Positions 1 to 10,200 of a stretch of 41,711 nt of DNA are shown one piece after another; position 1 is the first letter of the stretch; each line of letters opens with the position of its first letter. The notes beneath the pieces were generated by a model. It did no database searches. It had not been told where the DNA came from and saw nothing but the letters and a program-made list of their open reading frames with translations. A program made the position numbers and the translations under genes. Source of the DNA: CBDUMN01 sp965368335 (GTDB lineage: Bacteria > Pseudomonadota > Alphaproteobacteria > Rhodospirillales > JAPHRK01); the NCBI GenBank assembly GCA_965368335.1, contig CBDUMN010000023.1, positions 1 through 41,711 on the forward strand. Direction: 5' to 3'.

Positions 1-643
1 GGAAATACTTATCAAAGCCCGAAACCATAAGCAGTTGCTTGAACTGCTGCGGCGCTTGCGGCAGGGCATAGAACTGGCCCGGATGGTTACGGCTCGGCAC
101 CAGATAATCCCGTGCGCCTTCCGGCGAAGAAGCAGTGAGGATCGGCGTCTGATATTCGGTAAAGCCCTGGTCGAGCATATTCTTGCGCATAGCGGCAATC
201 ACGTTGGAGCGCAGCAGCATGTTATTGCGCACCTGCTCGCGGCGCAGGTCGAGGAAGCGGTAACGTAGGCGCATATCCTCAGGGAACTCAGCGTCACCAG
301 CGACCTGCATGGGCAGCATGGCGGCTTCGGACTCGACAATCAATTCGTCGATATAGACTTCAACGTCGCCCGTATCCAAATTGGAGTTGATCGTCTCTTC
401 GGAGCGCTTGACCACTTTCCCAGTGACGGTGATCACGCTCTCGGGCCGAACCTTTTCAAGCACCGGAAAATGCTCGGACGAAATATCGACAACGCATTGG
501 GTCAGGCCGTAATGGTCGCGCAAATCAATGAACAGCAGATTGCCGTGATCCCGCTTGCGATGGACCCAACCGGAAAGGCGAACAATTTCGCCGGTGTGGT
601 CGTTACGGATGTCGTTGCAGGTGTGCGTACGATAAGGATGCAT
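1..643 (-). CDS. aspS: Aspartyl-tRNA synthetase, N-terminal part (cut by window edge)
   Basis: Class II aminoacyl-tRNA synthetase that charges tRNA-Asp. Translating the minus strand from the ATG at 643 gives 214 open codons that run off the window edge. The start MHPYRTHTC is the usual alphaproteobacterial AspRS opening. It is followed by the OB-fold anticodon-binding domain (GWVHRKRDHGNLLFIDLRD near residues 22-40) and then the start of the catalytic domain, with RYRFLDLRR (motif 1 region) and the segment ending PQAPQQFKQLLMVSGFDKYF (motif 2 side). The gene is divergent from rnd, with about 200 bases between them holding both promoters. Many alphaproteobacterial AspRS are non-discriminating (also charging tRNA-Asn); that cannot be judged from this fragment. 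Confidence 0.96.
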   Translation of the reverse strand, partial: MHPYRTHTCNDIRNDHTGEIVRLSGWVHRKRDHGNLLFIDLRDHYGLTQCVVDISSEHFPVLEKVRPESVITVTGKVVKRSEETINSNLDTGDVEVYIDELIVESEAAMLPMQVAGDAEFPEDMRLRYRFLDLRREQVRNNMLLRSNVIAAMRKNMLDQGFTEYQTPILTASSPEGARDYLVPSRNHPGQFYALPQAPQQFKQLLMVSGFDKYF

Positions 644-847
644 GGACACGGGTTTCGCCTCTTTGCGCGATCAACTTAATTGGAGAAAACTGGAGCGCGC
701 ATATCCACACCCTTGGGAGCCTTTTGTCAAGCCGCGATGCCGCCTTTAACGATGATTTCGACCAAAAAAACACACCGTTTGGGTTTTTGTCCCGCCCCTT
801 ACCCACCCCCTTCCTAATACATGCATTTCCGTGTATACCCGCGCGTC

Positions 848-2008
848 ATGAATGTGATCACAAAAACAAAAGACCTCGAAGCCTTCTGCGAACGCATGGC
901 CGAAGCCGACTACATCACGGTCGATACGGAATTCATGCGGGAGAAAACCTATTGGCCTCAGCTCTGCCTGATTCAGGTGGCTGGACCGAAGGAAGAGGCG
1001 GCAATCGACCCTCTTTCGGACAAACTCAAGCTCGACAGTTTGCTGCACCTGATGCGCGATCCTAGCGTACTCAAGGTTTTTCACGCAGCCCGACAGGACT
1101 TGGAAATTTTCTATCAGCTGATGGGGGAAGTGCCCGCCCCGCTCTACGACACGCAAGTAGCGGCCATGGTTTGCGGGTTCGGCGAACAGGCGGGTTATGA
1201 AACCCTGGTCACCAAACTGACCAAGGGCCGTATCGATAAATCTTCTCGCTTCACCGATTGGTCGCGTCGCCCGCTGACCAATAAGCAGATTAAATACGCC
1301 ATTTCCGACGTTACCCATCTGCGCGAAGTCTACGACAAGCTTCACGCCAAGCTTTCACAGAACGACCGGGAAGCCTGGGTGGAAGAGGAAATGGCCGTCC
1401 TGACGGACTCCGACACCTATGAAATGCGCCCGGAAGACGCCTGGAATCGGGTCAAGAAGGGCCGTGGCGTCAAGCCGCGTATGCTAGCTATTTTGCAAGA
1501 AGTCGCCGCTTGGCGCGAAGCCGATGCACAAAGCCGCAACGTCCCCCGCCAACGCATCCTGCGCGACGAAGCCATCGTCGAGATATCCCATAGCGCCCCC
1601 CAAACGGTCCATGATCTACTGAGGGTTCGCGGCATGGGCAAAGGCCTGGCGGAAGGACGCGGCGGGGCGGCAATCATTGAAGCTGTCGCACGCGGCCTTG
1701 CGGTGCCCGATGATCAGCTACCCGCTTTACCCGACCGCCCCCGCCTGCCCAACAATATCGGCCCGGTCGCTGAATTTCTCAAAATGCTTCTACGGGTTAA
1801 GTGCCAAGCCAACGACGTGGCGGCAAAGCTCGTCGCCTCATCGGCCGACATCGATCTTCTGGCGGCCGACGGCGAAGAAGCGGATATCCCCGCCCTGCAT
1901 GGCTGGCGTTATGAAATGTTCGGCAAAGACGCATTGAAACTGATGCGCGGTGAGTTGGCCTTGAGTCTGAAGGGGCGCAAGGTACACTTGGCCCAAATCA
2001 GCGACTAA
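848..2008 (+). CDS. rnd: Ribonuclease D
   Basis: A 3'-5' exoribonuclease that trims tRNA precursors and other structured RNA. The DEDDy exonuclease residues are visible: D26 and E28 in VDTEFMRE, the Asp in HAARQDLEIF, and the YxxxD motif in KYAISDVTHL. An HRDC domain follows around residues 205-285 (LAILQEVAAWREADAQS). From the ATG at 848 the protein has 386 residues, close to the family norm of about 375. An in-frame ATG at 821 would add nine residues unlike other RNase D N-termini; neither start has a clear ribosome site. The TAA at 2006-2008 overlaps the TAG of the convergent ppx, so the two genes share the bases CTAA. Confidence 0.95.
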   Translation: MNVITKTKDLEAFCERMAEADYITVDTEFMREKTYWPQLCLIQVAGPKEEAAIDPLSDKLKLDSLLHLMRDPSVLKVFHAARQDLEIFYQLMGEVPAPLYDTQVAAMVCGFGEQAGYETLVTKLTKGRIDKSSRFTDWSRRPLTNKQIKYAISDVTHLREVYDKLHAKLSQNDREAWVEEEMAVLTDSDTYEMRPEDAWNRVKKGRGVKPRMLAILQEVAAWREADAQSRNVPRQRILRDEAIVEISHSAPQTVHDLLRVRGMGKGLAEGRGGAAIIEAVARGLAVPDDQLPALPDRPRLPNNIGPVAEFLKMLLRVKCQANDVAAKLVASSADIDLLAADGEEADIPALHGWRYEMFGKDALKLMRGELALSLKGRKVHLAQISD

Positions 2009-3504
2009 CCACCGGTCAAAACGCCCTTCTCACCACCAACAGCCTTGACTAAAGCCTGCACGCGCCGAAGGACGGGATCATTGGCGAAGATGATACCGTC
2101 GTCGGGCAAGGAAAGCTCTAGAACACCGCCATCGTAGGTTAGGCCCGTCTTGCCAAGAAGCCCAGGTGCACCGTGACAGAGGGTATTGGCCAACCGAAGG
2201 GCGGCTCCCACCGTCCGGGCCTGTTGCAGACCCTCATCATCGATCAGCCGTTGGATTCCCGTTTCCTCAAAGAATTTAGGCTCGCCGTCATAACGGAACG
2301 CGATGGCAAAAGCCAAAATGGCCCGGTCGCGGTGCGTAAGCCCGGCAAAAGGCAGATGGAGCGTACGCTGAAAAGCATGGGTCGCCCGGAAATCGGGATG
2401 CTCAAACCAGGAAATATCCGAAAGCAAACAGGTAACCAGCCGCAGACGGCGTTCATCCTTGCTCTCCACCGGAAACAACGGCGTCATCCAGTCGAAAATC
2501 ACATGCCCATGGGCCTCAAAACGACCCCGTTGCTGGACCAGCCGGGTGCAGGCGGCAAGCAAAGGGTCTTCGTGGCGAAATTCGTCCGGCAAGCTCTTAA
2601 GAAACTGGCCTTCACGCATGGAGTAGCCGGAAAAAATCAGATTTGACGGCTCGGACAGTTCAATGAGGCGTCGCATAACCAAGGCGACCAACGGCAAAGG
2701 GGCAACGCGGCGCTTGGCAACGGAGGGAATAGCCGAAAGCTCATCGGGAGTGGCTTTGATAATCCAATTCAGCAACTCCACGGCTTCTTCTGTAGGCAAC
2801 GTATAGTTGTCGATTACATTTAACGGATAGTCAGCCTTATGCATAAACACCCGGGCAATGGATCGCCACGCCCCACCGACGATATAGAAATTCCGCGACC
2901 GCGCAGCCCCAACCCAAGGGATTTTGGCTAGATGGTCTTCAATAAAAGACGCCGCTTTTTCGATTTTGCCATCGGACTCTTCGACCAAGCGAAGGTGCCC
3001 CAGAGGCAGGGTTTCATGATTGCCAAACCGGCCATGCTCAATGGCGACCACATCCATACTGCCGCCGCCCATGTCGCCCACGAAACCATCGGCCTCCGGC
3101 ACACCACAAAGTACGCCATGCGCTGCCAAGCGGGCCTCATCTGCTCCTGAAAGGATTTTGACCGGCGTTCCGAAGAGGCCTCCGACCCATTGGGCGAATT
3201 CGGGGCCGTCTTCCGCATCGCGCATAGCCGCCGTGGCCAACAGATCCGTTCGCGCGACACCCAGAAACCGCCCCATTTTGACAAACCGCGTCAGGGCTTT
3301 CTTCGCCAGCGCCACCCCTTCCGGGCTCAGCCTGCCGGTCTGCGCCAACCCCCGCCCCAGACCACAAGCCACCTTCTCGTTGAACAGGGGAAACGGCACC
3401 CGAGCGAAGCCATCGTAAATGACCATACGTACCGAGTTTGACCCGATATCGAGAACGGCGATGCCGCCGTTCATGGTCATATGTTTCGGGCGGTCACCCT
3501 CCAT
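2005..3504 (-). CDS. ppx: Exopolyphosphatase, Ppx/GppA family
   Basis: Hydrolyses inorganic polyphosphate (or pppGpp) from chain ends. The N-terminal phosphate-binding loop of the ASKHA fold is clear (IAVLDIGSNSVRMVIYDG, residues 15-32), as is the second glycine-rich loop (GFVGDMGGGSMDVVAIEHG, about 140-158). The C-terminal third is the HD-like helical domain typical of long Ppx proteins. At 499 residues it matches alphaproteobacterial Ppx. The ATG at 3504 has an AGGA seven bases upstream; ATGs at 3480 and 3474 are alternatives. It lies 38 bases downstream of ppk in the same direction, so synthesis and degradation of polyphosphate are probably co-transcribed. Confidence 0.94.
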   Translation of the reverse strand: MEGDRPKHMTMNGGIAVLDIGSNSVRMVIYDGFARVPFPLFNEKVACGLGRGLAQTGRLSPEGVALAKKALTRFVKMGRFLGVARTDLLATAAMRDAEDGPEFAQWVGGLFGTPVKILSGADEARLAAHGVLCGVPEADGFVGDMGGGSMDVVAIEHGRFGNHETLPLGHLRLVEESDGKIEKAASFIEDHLAKIPWVGAARSRNFYIVGGAWRSIARVFMHKADYPLNVIDNYTLPTEEAVELLNWIIKATPDELSAIPSVAKRRVAPLPLVALVMRRLIELSEPSNLIFSGYSMREGQFLKSLPDEFRHEDPLLAACTRLVQQRGRFEAHGHVIFDWMTPLFPVESKDERRLRLVTCLLSDISWFEHPDFRATHAFQRTLHLPFAGLTHRDRAILAFAIAFRYDGEPKFFEETGIQRLIDDEGLQQARTVGAALRLANTLCHGAPGLLGKTGLTYDGGVLELSLPDDGIIFANDPVLRRVQALVKAVGGEKGVLTGG

Positions 3505-3542
3505 ATTCTGATCCTTTACGTCTAAGCTTTTTCTGCTTGGCC

Positions 3543-5747
3543 CTAGTTTTTATTAAACAGAAGCTTAGGCAAGTCGCCCTTGCTTAAGGCGCTGCCGCGT
3601 CCCGAAAGGCTGGGATTGGTCATAAAGAAGGTATGGGCGCAGAAGCCGTCCTCCTTGGCCGGAACGCGCTCGAAGCTCCCATCGGGCTGTAAATACCACG
3701 ATTGCGTCTCATCCTTGAGGTTCGCAATCATGATCTGATCCATCACCTGTTGGTGGACGGTATCGTTTTCAATGGGAACGCAGATCTCAACACGGCCATC
3801 CAAGTTGCGCGGCATCCAATCGGCCGAAGAAATGAATATTTTGGCCTTCGACGAGGGAAGCGCCTTGCCGTTTCCGAAACAGACAATCCGCGAATGCTCA
3901 AGGAACCGCCCGACGATACTCTTAACTCTGATATTGTCCGAGAAACCTCGAATACCGGGACGCAGACAGCAAATGCCGCGGATCACCAACTCAATCTTCA
4001 CCCCCGCCTGCGACGCACGGTAAAGCGCATCGATCACCACCGGATCGACCAGAGAGTTCATTTTGGCCCAAATCGCACCGGGACGCCCTGCCTTGACATG
4101 AGCAATTTCGGCTTCAATTTCTTCAACCAACATCTCCTTTAGAGAAATCGGCGCAATATGCAGCTTGCGTAGCTTTTCAGGCTTGGCGTAGCCGGTCATG
4201 AAGTTGAAAACCCGCGCAGCGTCACGCCCCAGATCGGGGTCGCAGGTGAAGAAGGAAAGGTCAGTATAAATTTTCGCCGTGATGGGATGATAGTTCCCCG
4301 TCCCGTAATGCACATAGGTGCGAAGTTCCGTGCCTTCACGGCGCACCACCATGTTGATTTTCGCGTGCGTTTTTTTGTCCATAAATCCATAGACAACCTG
4401 CACGCCGGCACGCTCGAGGTCGCGGGCCCAACGGATATTGGCCTCTTCATCGAAGCGCGCCTTGAGCTCGACCATGGCCGTCACGTTCTTGCCCGCCTCG
4501 GCGGCTTCGACCAGGGCCTCGATAATCGGTGAATTGGCGCTGGTGCGGTAAAGAGTTTGCTTAATCGCCACCACATCAGGGTCCGCCGCCGCTTGCCGGA
4601 TAAAGCGGACCACCACATCGAAGCTCTCATAGGGATGATGGACGATGATATCCTTGTGACGAATGGCGGCGAAGCAATCTCCGCCAAACTCTCGCACACG
4701 CTCGGGAAAGCGTGCGTTAAACGGCGGAAACAGCAAATCGGTCCGGTCATCGACGATCACTTCTTTGACGTCAGCAAGCCCAAGAATGCCGTCCAATTCG
4801 AAAACATCTTCTTCATCGACCCCGAGATTTTCGATAATCGTCGCCTTGAGGTGTTCAGGCATGCCCGAGGTTACGGTCATGCGAATAACGTGACCGCGCT
4901 TGCGTTGTTTAAGCGCCGATTCGAAGGTCACCACAAGGTCTTCAGCCTCTTCGTCAATCTCCATTTCCGAATCTCGAATGATACGGAACTGACCGCCAAG
5001 CCGGGTTTTAATATTAGGAAACAGCCGGTCAAGAAAAAGACCGATAACATTTTCAACCGGGATAAAGCGGATGGACTTGCCGTTCTCAGGCAATCGAATC
5101 ATCCGGTCCAGCAAGTGGGGAACCGGAATCAGCGCTTCCTCAGCATCACCTTCCGAAACCCCACCCAACTCAAGCGCTAGAGCGAAACCAAAATTTTGAA
5201 TGAAGGGGAACGGGTGCGCCGGATCAATGGCCAGCGGTGTGAGCATCGGAAAGATATGCTCCATGAAGTGGACGTCAAGCCAGGCCGTGTCTTTCTTCGT
5301 CAATTCATTCTCGGTGACCACACTAATACCGGCTTCGCGTATTTCCTCGGTCAAAGAGTGCCAAACGTCCTGTTGCCCACGGATCAGCTGCAAAGCGGAA
5401 TCCTGAATGGCGTCCAATTGTTGCTGGGCTGTTAGGCCGTCCTGGCTCAACGTCTTAATCCCCGCCTTGACCTGGCCTTTCAAGCCGGCCACGCGAACCA
5501 TGTAAAACTCATCCAGGTTGGCGGCTGAGATCGAAAGAAACCGAAGCCGTTCCAACAGCGGGTGACGCATATTGGACGCCTCTTCCAGCACTCTCGTATT
5601 GAAAGCCAGCCAAGAAAGCTCCCGGTTGATAAAGCGCTCACTCGATTCAAAAGTCAGAGTTTCAGATTCGGTATTGCCTGTTTGTTCCACTGCGTTTCCG
5701 GTCATTGTTTGCTTTGCCGCCGTCGCCTTGAGTTTGATTTTTTTCAT
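3543..5747 (-). CDS. ppk: Polyphosphate kinase 1
   Basis: Reversibly polymerises ATP gamma-phosphate into polyphosphate. All PPK1 domains are present in order: N domain (RFINRELSWLAFNTRVLEE, about residues 38-56), head domain, then two phospholipase-D-like C domains. The autophosphorylated histidine corresponds to H461 in KKTHAKINMVVRREG, and the second conserved histidine to H618 in RFLEHSRIVCF, followed by SSADWMPRNLDGRVE. The 734 residues are slightly longer than E. coli PPK because of a non-conserved N-terminal extension of about 35 residues rich in Lys, Thr and Glu. The ATG at 5747 has TAGGG directly before it; the ATG at 5705 is a second candidate start. It is first gene of a ppk-ppx unit and divergent from the SixA-like gene. 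Confidence 0.97.
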   Translation of the reverse strand: MKKIKLKATAAKQTMTGNAVEQTGNTESETLTFESSERFINRELSWLAFNTRVLEEASNMRHPLLERLRFLSISAANLDEFYMVRVAGLKGQVKAGIKTLSQDGLTAQQQLDAIQDSALQLIRGQQDVWHSLTEEIREAGISVVTENELTKKDTAWLDVHFMEHIFPMLTPLAIDPAHPFPFIQNFGFALALELGGVSEGDAEEALIPVPHLLDRMIRLPENGKSIRFIPVENVIGLFLDRLFPNIKTRLGGQFRIIRDSEMEIDEEAEDLVVTFESALKQRKRGHVIRMTVTSGMPEHLKATIIENLGVDEEDVFELDGILGLADVKEVIVDDRTDLLFPPFNARFPERVREFGGDCFAAIRHKDIIVHHPYESFDVVVRFIRQAAADPDVVAIKQTLYRTSANSPIIEALVEAAEAGKNVTAMVELKARFDEEANIRWARDLERAGVQVVYGFMDKKTHAKINMVVRREGTELRTYVHYGTGNYHPITAKIYTDLSFFTCDPDLGRDAARVFNFMTGYAKPEKLRKLHIAPISLKEMLVEEIEAEIAHVKAGRPGAIWAKMNSLVDPVVIDALYRASQAGVKIELVIRGICCLRPGIRGFSDNIRVKSIVGRFLEHSRIVCFGNGKALPSSKAKIFISSADWMPRNLDGRVEICVPIENDTVHQQVMDQIMIANLKDETQSWYLQPDGSFERVPAKEDGFCAHTFFMTNPSLSGRGSALSKGDLPKLLFNKN

Positions 5748-5890
5748 CCCTACCGGGAAAGGGTAATACTATCGGGTTGCAACGCCTCTGTCATGGCCGG
5801 GAACAGCAAAAAGTTCCCTGTCATAAAAATTTCGTGTTATATGCCTAGTCTGTTGGGTAGAAAGGCTTTTCGCCGTATCTGGGGAGATTC

Positions 5891-6424
5891 ATGGGACGCC
5901 GCCTCTTTTTACTACGCCACGCAAAATCCAACTGGAAGGACCCGTCGCTTGACGATTTCGACCGGCCGCTCAACAAACGTGGACGCGAAGCTGCTCCAGC
6001 CATGGGCCAGATGATGACCGATCAAGGATGGGAGCCTGGCCTGATCCTCTGTTCGGCGGCCAAGCGCACTCAGCAAACTCTCGACCGGATACTGGCTAAA
6101 CTTGAAAGCACTCCGGAGCTGGATGTTTCCGAAGGCCTCTATCTGGCCTCGGCTTCGCATATCCTTAAGCAAGTTCAGGCTTCGCCCGACACCCATAACA
6201 GCCTGATGGTCATTGGGCACAATCCTGGCATCGAGATTCTCGCCAACGATCTTTCGGCCTACGGCGACGTAGATGTTCTTAACCGGCTCTATCAGAAATA
6301 CCCGACGGCCGCCCTCTCAGTAATCGATTTCGACGTCGATAAATGGCGTAAGATAGGGGCCCATAAAGGCAAACTGGAAGCCTTCATTCGGCCCAGACAC
6401 ATAGAAGAAGACCGCCCCAAATAG
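5891..6424 (+). CDS. SixA-like histidine phosphatase
   Basis: Member of the histidine phosphatase (phosphoglycerate-mutase-like) superfamily, small SixA branch. SixA in E. coli dephosphorylates phosphohistidine on an HPt or phosphotransfer protein. The catalytic RHAKS motif is at residues 9-13 (nucleophile H10) and the second catalytic histidine is H110 in IGHNPGIE. The length of 177 residues is normal for the alphaproteobacterial group. GGGGAG lies about six bases before the ATG, so the start is firm. It stands alone, divergent from ppk. The true substrate cannot be inferred from sequence. Confidence 0.88.
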   Translation: MGRRLFLLRHAKSNWKDPSLDDFDRPLNKRGREAAPAMGQMMTDQGWEPGLILCSAAKRTQQTLDRILAKLESTPELDVSEGLYLASASHILKQVQASPDTHNSLMVIGHNPGIEILANDLSAYGDVDVLNRLYQKYPTAALSVIDFDVDKWRKIGAHKGKLEAFIRPRHIEEDRPK

Positions 6425-6476
6425 GAGCGGCCGTTCTTATCATATAAAAACGCTTGTACGCCTCTATAGTCAATCG

Positions 6477-6833
6477 TCACATATTGGCCGCCATCTTCGG
6501 GGCGCCCGTCGTGATATTTTGGCCGTTGGCGCAATAGAGACCATAAAGGGTTTCAATCACCGCGGCGGCTTCTTCGCCCTCAAGCGAATAAAAGATGGTT
6601 TGAGCCGAACGCCGAGTCGTCACCAGATTGTCGCGACGGAGACGCGCCAAATGCTGCGACAAAGCCGACTGACTTAAACCGATAATACCCTCAAGCTCAC
6701 CAACCGATTTTTCCCCATGAATTAACTGGCAAAGAATAAGGAGTCGATGCTGGTTACTCATGGCTTTCAGAAGTGAGCTGGCCCGCTGGGCATTCTCTTG
6801 GAGCTTCTCAATATTGTTGGTCATTAAACCCAT
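6477..6833 (-). CDS. ArsR-family regulator with BigR/SqrR-type cysteine pair
   Basis: Winged-helix repressor of the ArsR/SmtB family, 118 residues. The recognition helix is SVGELEGIIGLSQSALSQHL (about 43-62) and the wing follows (RRSAQTIFYSL). There is no classic metal-site cysteine cluster. Instead two cysteines stand at C35 (LLILCQL) and C101 (LYGLYC), exactly 66 residues apart. That is the spacing of the dithiol pair in the persulfide sensors SqrR (C41/C107) and BigR (C42/C108), and the surrounding residues also match that subgroup. I therefore infer a reactive-sulfur-sensing repressor. GGAGG lies nine bases before the ATG at 6833. It sits 380 bases downstream of the RND genes in the same direction, probably as its own transcript. 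Confidence 0.87.
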   Translation of the reverse strand: MGLMTNNIEKLQENAQRASSLLKAMSNQHRLLILCQLIHGEKSVGELEGIIGLSQSALSQHLARLRRDNLVTTRRSAQTIFYSLEGEEAAAVIETLYGLYCANGQNITTGAPKMAANM

Positions 6834-7213
6834 TGTTTAAAACCTCCTCGCAGCGCCGTTTCCCAAACCAACGCCAATGTTCTACAGATCCCCCACGGTC
6901 ACGGATAAAACCCTCATTTTTTCTCCCTGACCTTCGGGCAACGCCGTCAGAAAGCCAACGGCGTTTATTCAATAAACATTATATAAGGAGATTATTATTA
7001 AATCACCACTAAAAACATGAAAATCGCCATATATTCTATTTATTATACATTTTCTTGATGTTTTATGTCAGATATCCCTATGACATTAAAGCGTTTTCCC
7101 TAGTGATCGACTAGGCTCATCCCTAGAGTCTCCATCAGGAGAAACAATCAAGGGGTATAAAAGGGCAAGATGGAAGAAGCCGAATCGGCTGTCAAACAGC
7201 AGCACCTAAGCGG
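6834..7213. other. 380-base gap between the RND pump and the ArsR-type gene
   Basis: No convincing gene. The part next to the regulator (6834-6960) is GC-balanced and must hold its leader. The middle (6961-7090) is strongly AT-rich and contains a 15-base palindrome listed separately. A second inverted repeat AACGCCG/CGGCGTT with a 12-base loop spans about 6939-6966 and could be a weak rightward-reading terminator. Near 7112-7130 there is CCTAG...CTAGG. Only a 12-codon reading frame starting at 6917 on the minus strand has a good ribosome site; I do not call it a gene. Confidence 0.5.
6963..6977. promoter_or_regulatory. Perfect AT-rich palindrome, candidate operator of the ArsR-type regulator
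   Basis: GTTTATT-C-AATAAAC is a perfect 7+1+7 palindrome, about 130 bases upstream of the regulator's start and in the only AT-rich segment of the gap. ArsR-family proteins, including the BigR/SqrR group, bind AT-rich inverted repeats in their own promoters. The size and position fit autoregulation, but no published operator was matched exactly. Confidence 0.4.
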
Positions 7214-10200
7214 CTATTCGGCAGCTTCTCCTTCAATATTTTCAAGCCGTTTACTAGCCGATTTGGCGGAAGGTTTGCCAAGCAGAGTCAGCAACGGCGG
7301 AATAATGCCAAGGGTCAGAATCGCCGAAAGAAACAGGCCGCCAACCACAACCGAACCCAGCCCACGGTAAAGCTCCGATCCCGCACCGGGGAAAACCACC
7401 AACGGCAACATGCCGAACACGCTGGTCAGGGTTGACATAAAGATCGGTCGAATTCGATTGCGCGTCGCCTCGATAATGGCTTCAGCGAATTCCATCCCCT
7501 CTTCCCGCGCGTGGTAAAGAGTTTGGTGAACCAGCAAAATGGCATTGTTAACGACAATCCCGACCAGAATGACGAAACCGAGCAGGGTTAGCATATCAAG
7601 CGGGTGATAAGTAAACAGGTTGAGCAGCGCTAACCCGCCGACACCCCCCGCCGTCGCAAGCGGCACGGAAAGCATGATGATAAACGGATAGCCGAAACTC
7701 TCGAACAACACCGCCATGACCAGATAGACAATGACAATGGCAATCAGCAGATCGACCACCATAACGTTCCATGTCTGCGACAGCTTATCGGCGGTGCCTG
7801 ACATGCTAAATCGTACGCCTGTCGGTAATCCTTCTTCACGCATCGGCGCCATAACCTTTTCCCTGAGGACATCCATCGCTTCCTCAAGCGGCATATCGGT
7901 ACGCGGTCTCAGGTTGAGCGTAACGGTACGCTCACGCTCAATATGTCGAATCTCGGTTGGACCGGAGGTTACCTTGACGTCAGACACCGATGAAACCGGC
8001 AAAATGTCGCCATTTTTAGTAACAATCGGCAGCGTTTCGATCCCCTGGGTTTCCGTGACCTGCCCCTGGGTGCCTTTCAATGTCAAATCAATACGTTTCC
8101 CGCCCACCGTAATTTCGGCAACCCGCAGCCCATCATTAAAGGCGTCGAGAGTCGCGCCCAATTCGCGCGCCGTAACGCCATTGTCAGCCAAACGGGTCGG
8201 ATTGGGGAATACTCTGAGTTCTGGCGAACCCAACTCAAGGCCCGGAATTGGGCGGAACTGATTACCTTCTTCTCGGGGCAGAAGCTTGACAATACGGCCC
8301 GTCGCCTGCAAGGCTACGTCCAAGACTTTCTCAAGGTCGGCACCGGAAACATTCAACTCGATAGCCCGCCCACTGCCGATAGTCCGCCCAAACAGCGAAG
8401 GCTGGGTCACAAAGCCATAGGTCCCCGGTTCTTTGAAAACCTCTGCCTGCAAAACCGGGATCAATTCCGATGCGCGTTCAGCTTCAACGGCGGAAGCACC
8501 GACAAAGGTTTGTCCGCGCCGCGCGACGAAGAAGAAGTTCTCAATTTTAGGTGGCTCCCCCTCTTTTGCTTCCGGCCCTGTCACGTTGGCCCAAAGCGGA
8601 CGAGCGGCATCCTCAAATTGGTTCGCAATACCGGTCATGGTGTCCAAATTATATCCGGGAGGAGGCTGCAAAACTCCGAACACCAGATTTCGGTTCCCTT
8701 CCGGCAAATACTCCATCTTGGGCAGCATGAGATAGCTGGCCAGCGAAGCGACGCCAATCAAGCCGACGACAACGGAAGCCGCAATCATCTTATTGCTGAC
8801 GATGATTCGCGTAGATGCCAGAATTGTGTTGAGAAACAAACGGCCCAACGTATCGATAACCGGAATCTTCATGCCGCTATCGTCGGTGAACTCTTCCTTG
8901 AATAGCTTGCTCGCAAGCGCCGGAATAACCGTCACAGCAACAACCAGCGACAGAATAACCGAAACGGATATCGCCACGGCGATATCGCGGAACAACTGGC
9001 CAATTTCCAAATTCATGACCAACACGGGAATGAAAACCATGACTGTCGTGAGCGCGGAGACAAGCACCGCTCCCCAAACCTGCGATGCGCCGAGATAAGC
9101 GGCAACGCTGCGTCGTTTACCTTCCTGGCGCAGCCGATAGATGTTTTCAAGAACCACAATGGCGGCATCCACCACCATCCCGACGGCAAATGCAATCCCG
9201 GCCAAGGAAATCACATTGATTGAGCGCCCCATGGCGGCCATGGCGACAAACGACCCGATAACCGAAACGGGAATAGCCAGCGACACCACGAGAGTTGCAC
9301 GGCCGGAGCGCAGGAACATCAACAACACAATGGCCGCCAGCAAACCGCCGACCCAAATATTCTGCTGGACCAAATCGATAGCCGAATTGATGTAAACCGT
9401 CTCGTCATAGACCTGCTCGAGCTTAAGCTTCTGCCGCGGTAAAGCTCCTTCATTCAACTCCTCGATGGCGGCTCGGACGCCACGCATGGTTTCGATCACG
9501 TTGGCTCCCGTTTCCCGCACCGCGTTGATGGCTAGTGCTGGCTCGCCCAGATGCCGAATAATCGCCGAAGCTTCCTTATAGGAGAACGTAACCGTTCCGA
9601 TGTCGCCGACAGTTAAGCGTGCAACCCGCCCTGTGGTCTGATCCTCAACCGTTCGAAGAACCACCTGACGCACCTGTTCTGGCGTGGTGAACTCACCTTC
9701 GGTACGCACCACGTAACGGCGCTTTCCTTCCTCTACGTCACCCGCAGAAACCGACGCATTGGCCTGACGCAGAATATCGACGACCTGCGGCACCGTCAGT
9801 CCGTAACGACTGAGTTCGGTTGGATCGATCGTCACCACCAGTTCCCGCTCCGCACCACCGAAAACGTTGGTTTGCGAGACGCCGGGCACCCGTTCAATTC
9901 GGTCCTGAATGACATCCTCGACAAAATCGCCAAAGGTATGGATCGGTTGGGTGTTGCCATCCATACGCTTCAGAATCATCCAGGTAATCGGCGTATCTTC
10001 GCTCCCCGCCGTGTCAAGCGACGGTTCATCGGCTTCATCAGGGTAGCCGGAAACCCGATCCAAGCGGTTAGAAACGAGCAAAAGCGCCCGGTCCATGTCC
10101 TGATTAGCGGCAAACTCCAACGTTACCTGACCGCGACCGTCCTGGGAACTGCTGGACATTTCCTCCAGACCTTCAAGACCGCGCAGCACCTCTTCCTGGC

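Noticed and set aside
724..1065. Plus-strand frame overlapping the start of rnd
   Set aside because: Shadow frame of rnd, whose motifs and length are clear.
6882..6917. Leader peptide MRVLSVTVGDL upstream of the ArsR-type gene
   Set aside because: Good ribosome site but only 11 residues and no attenuator-like codon run or hairpin pair.
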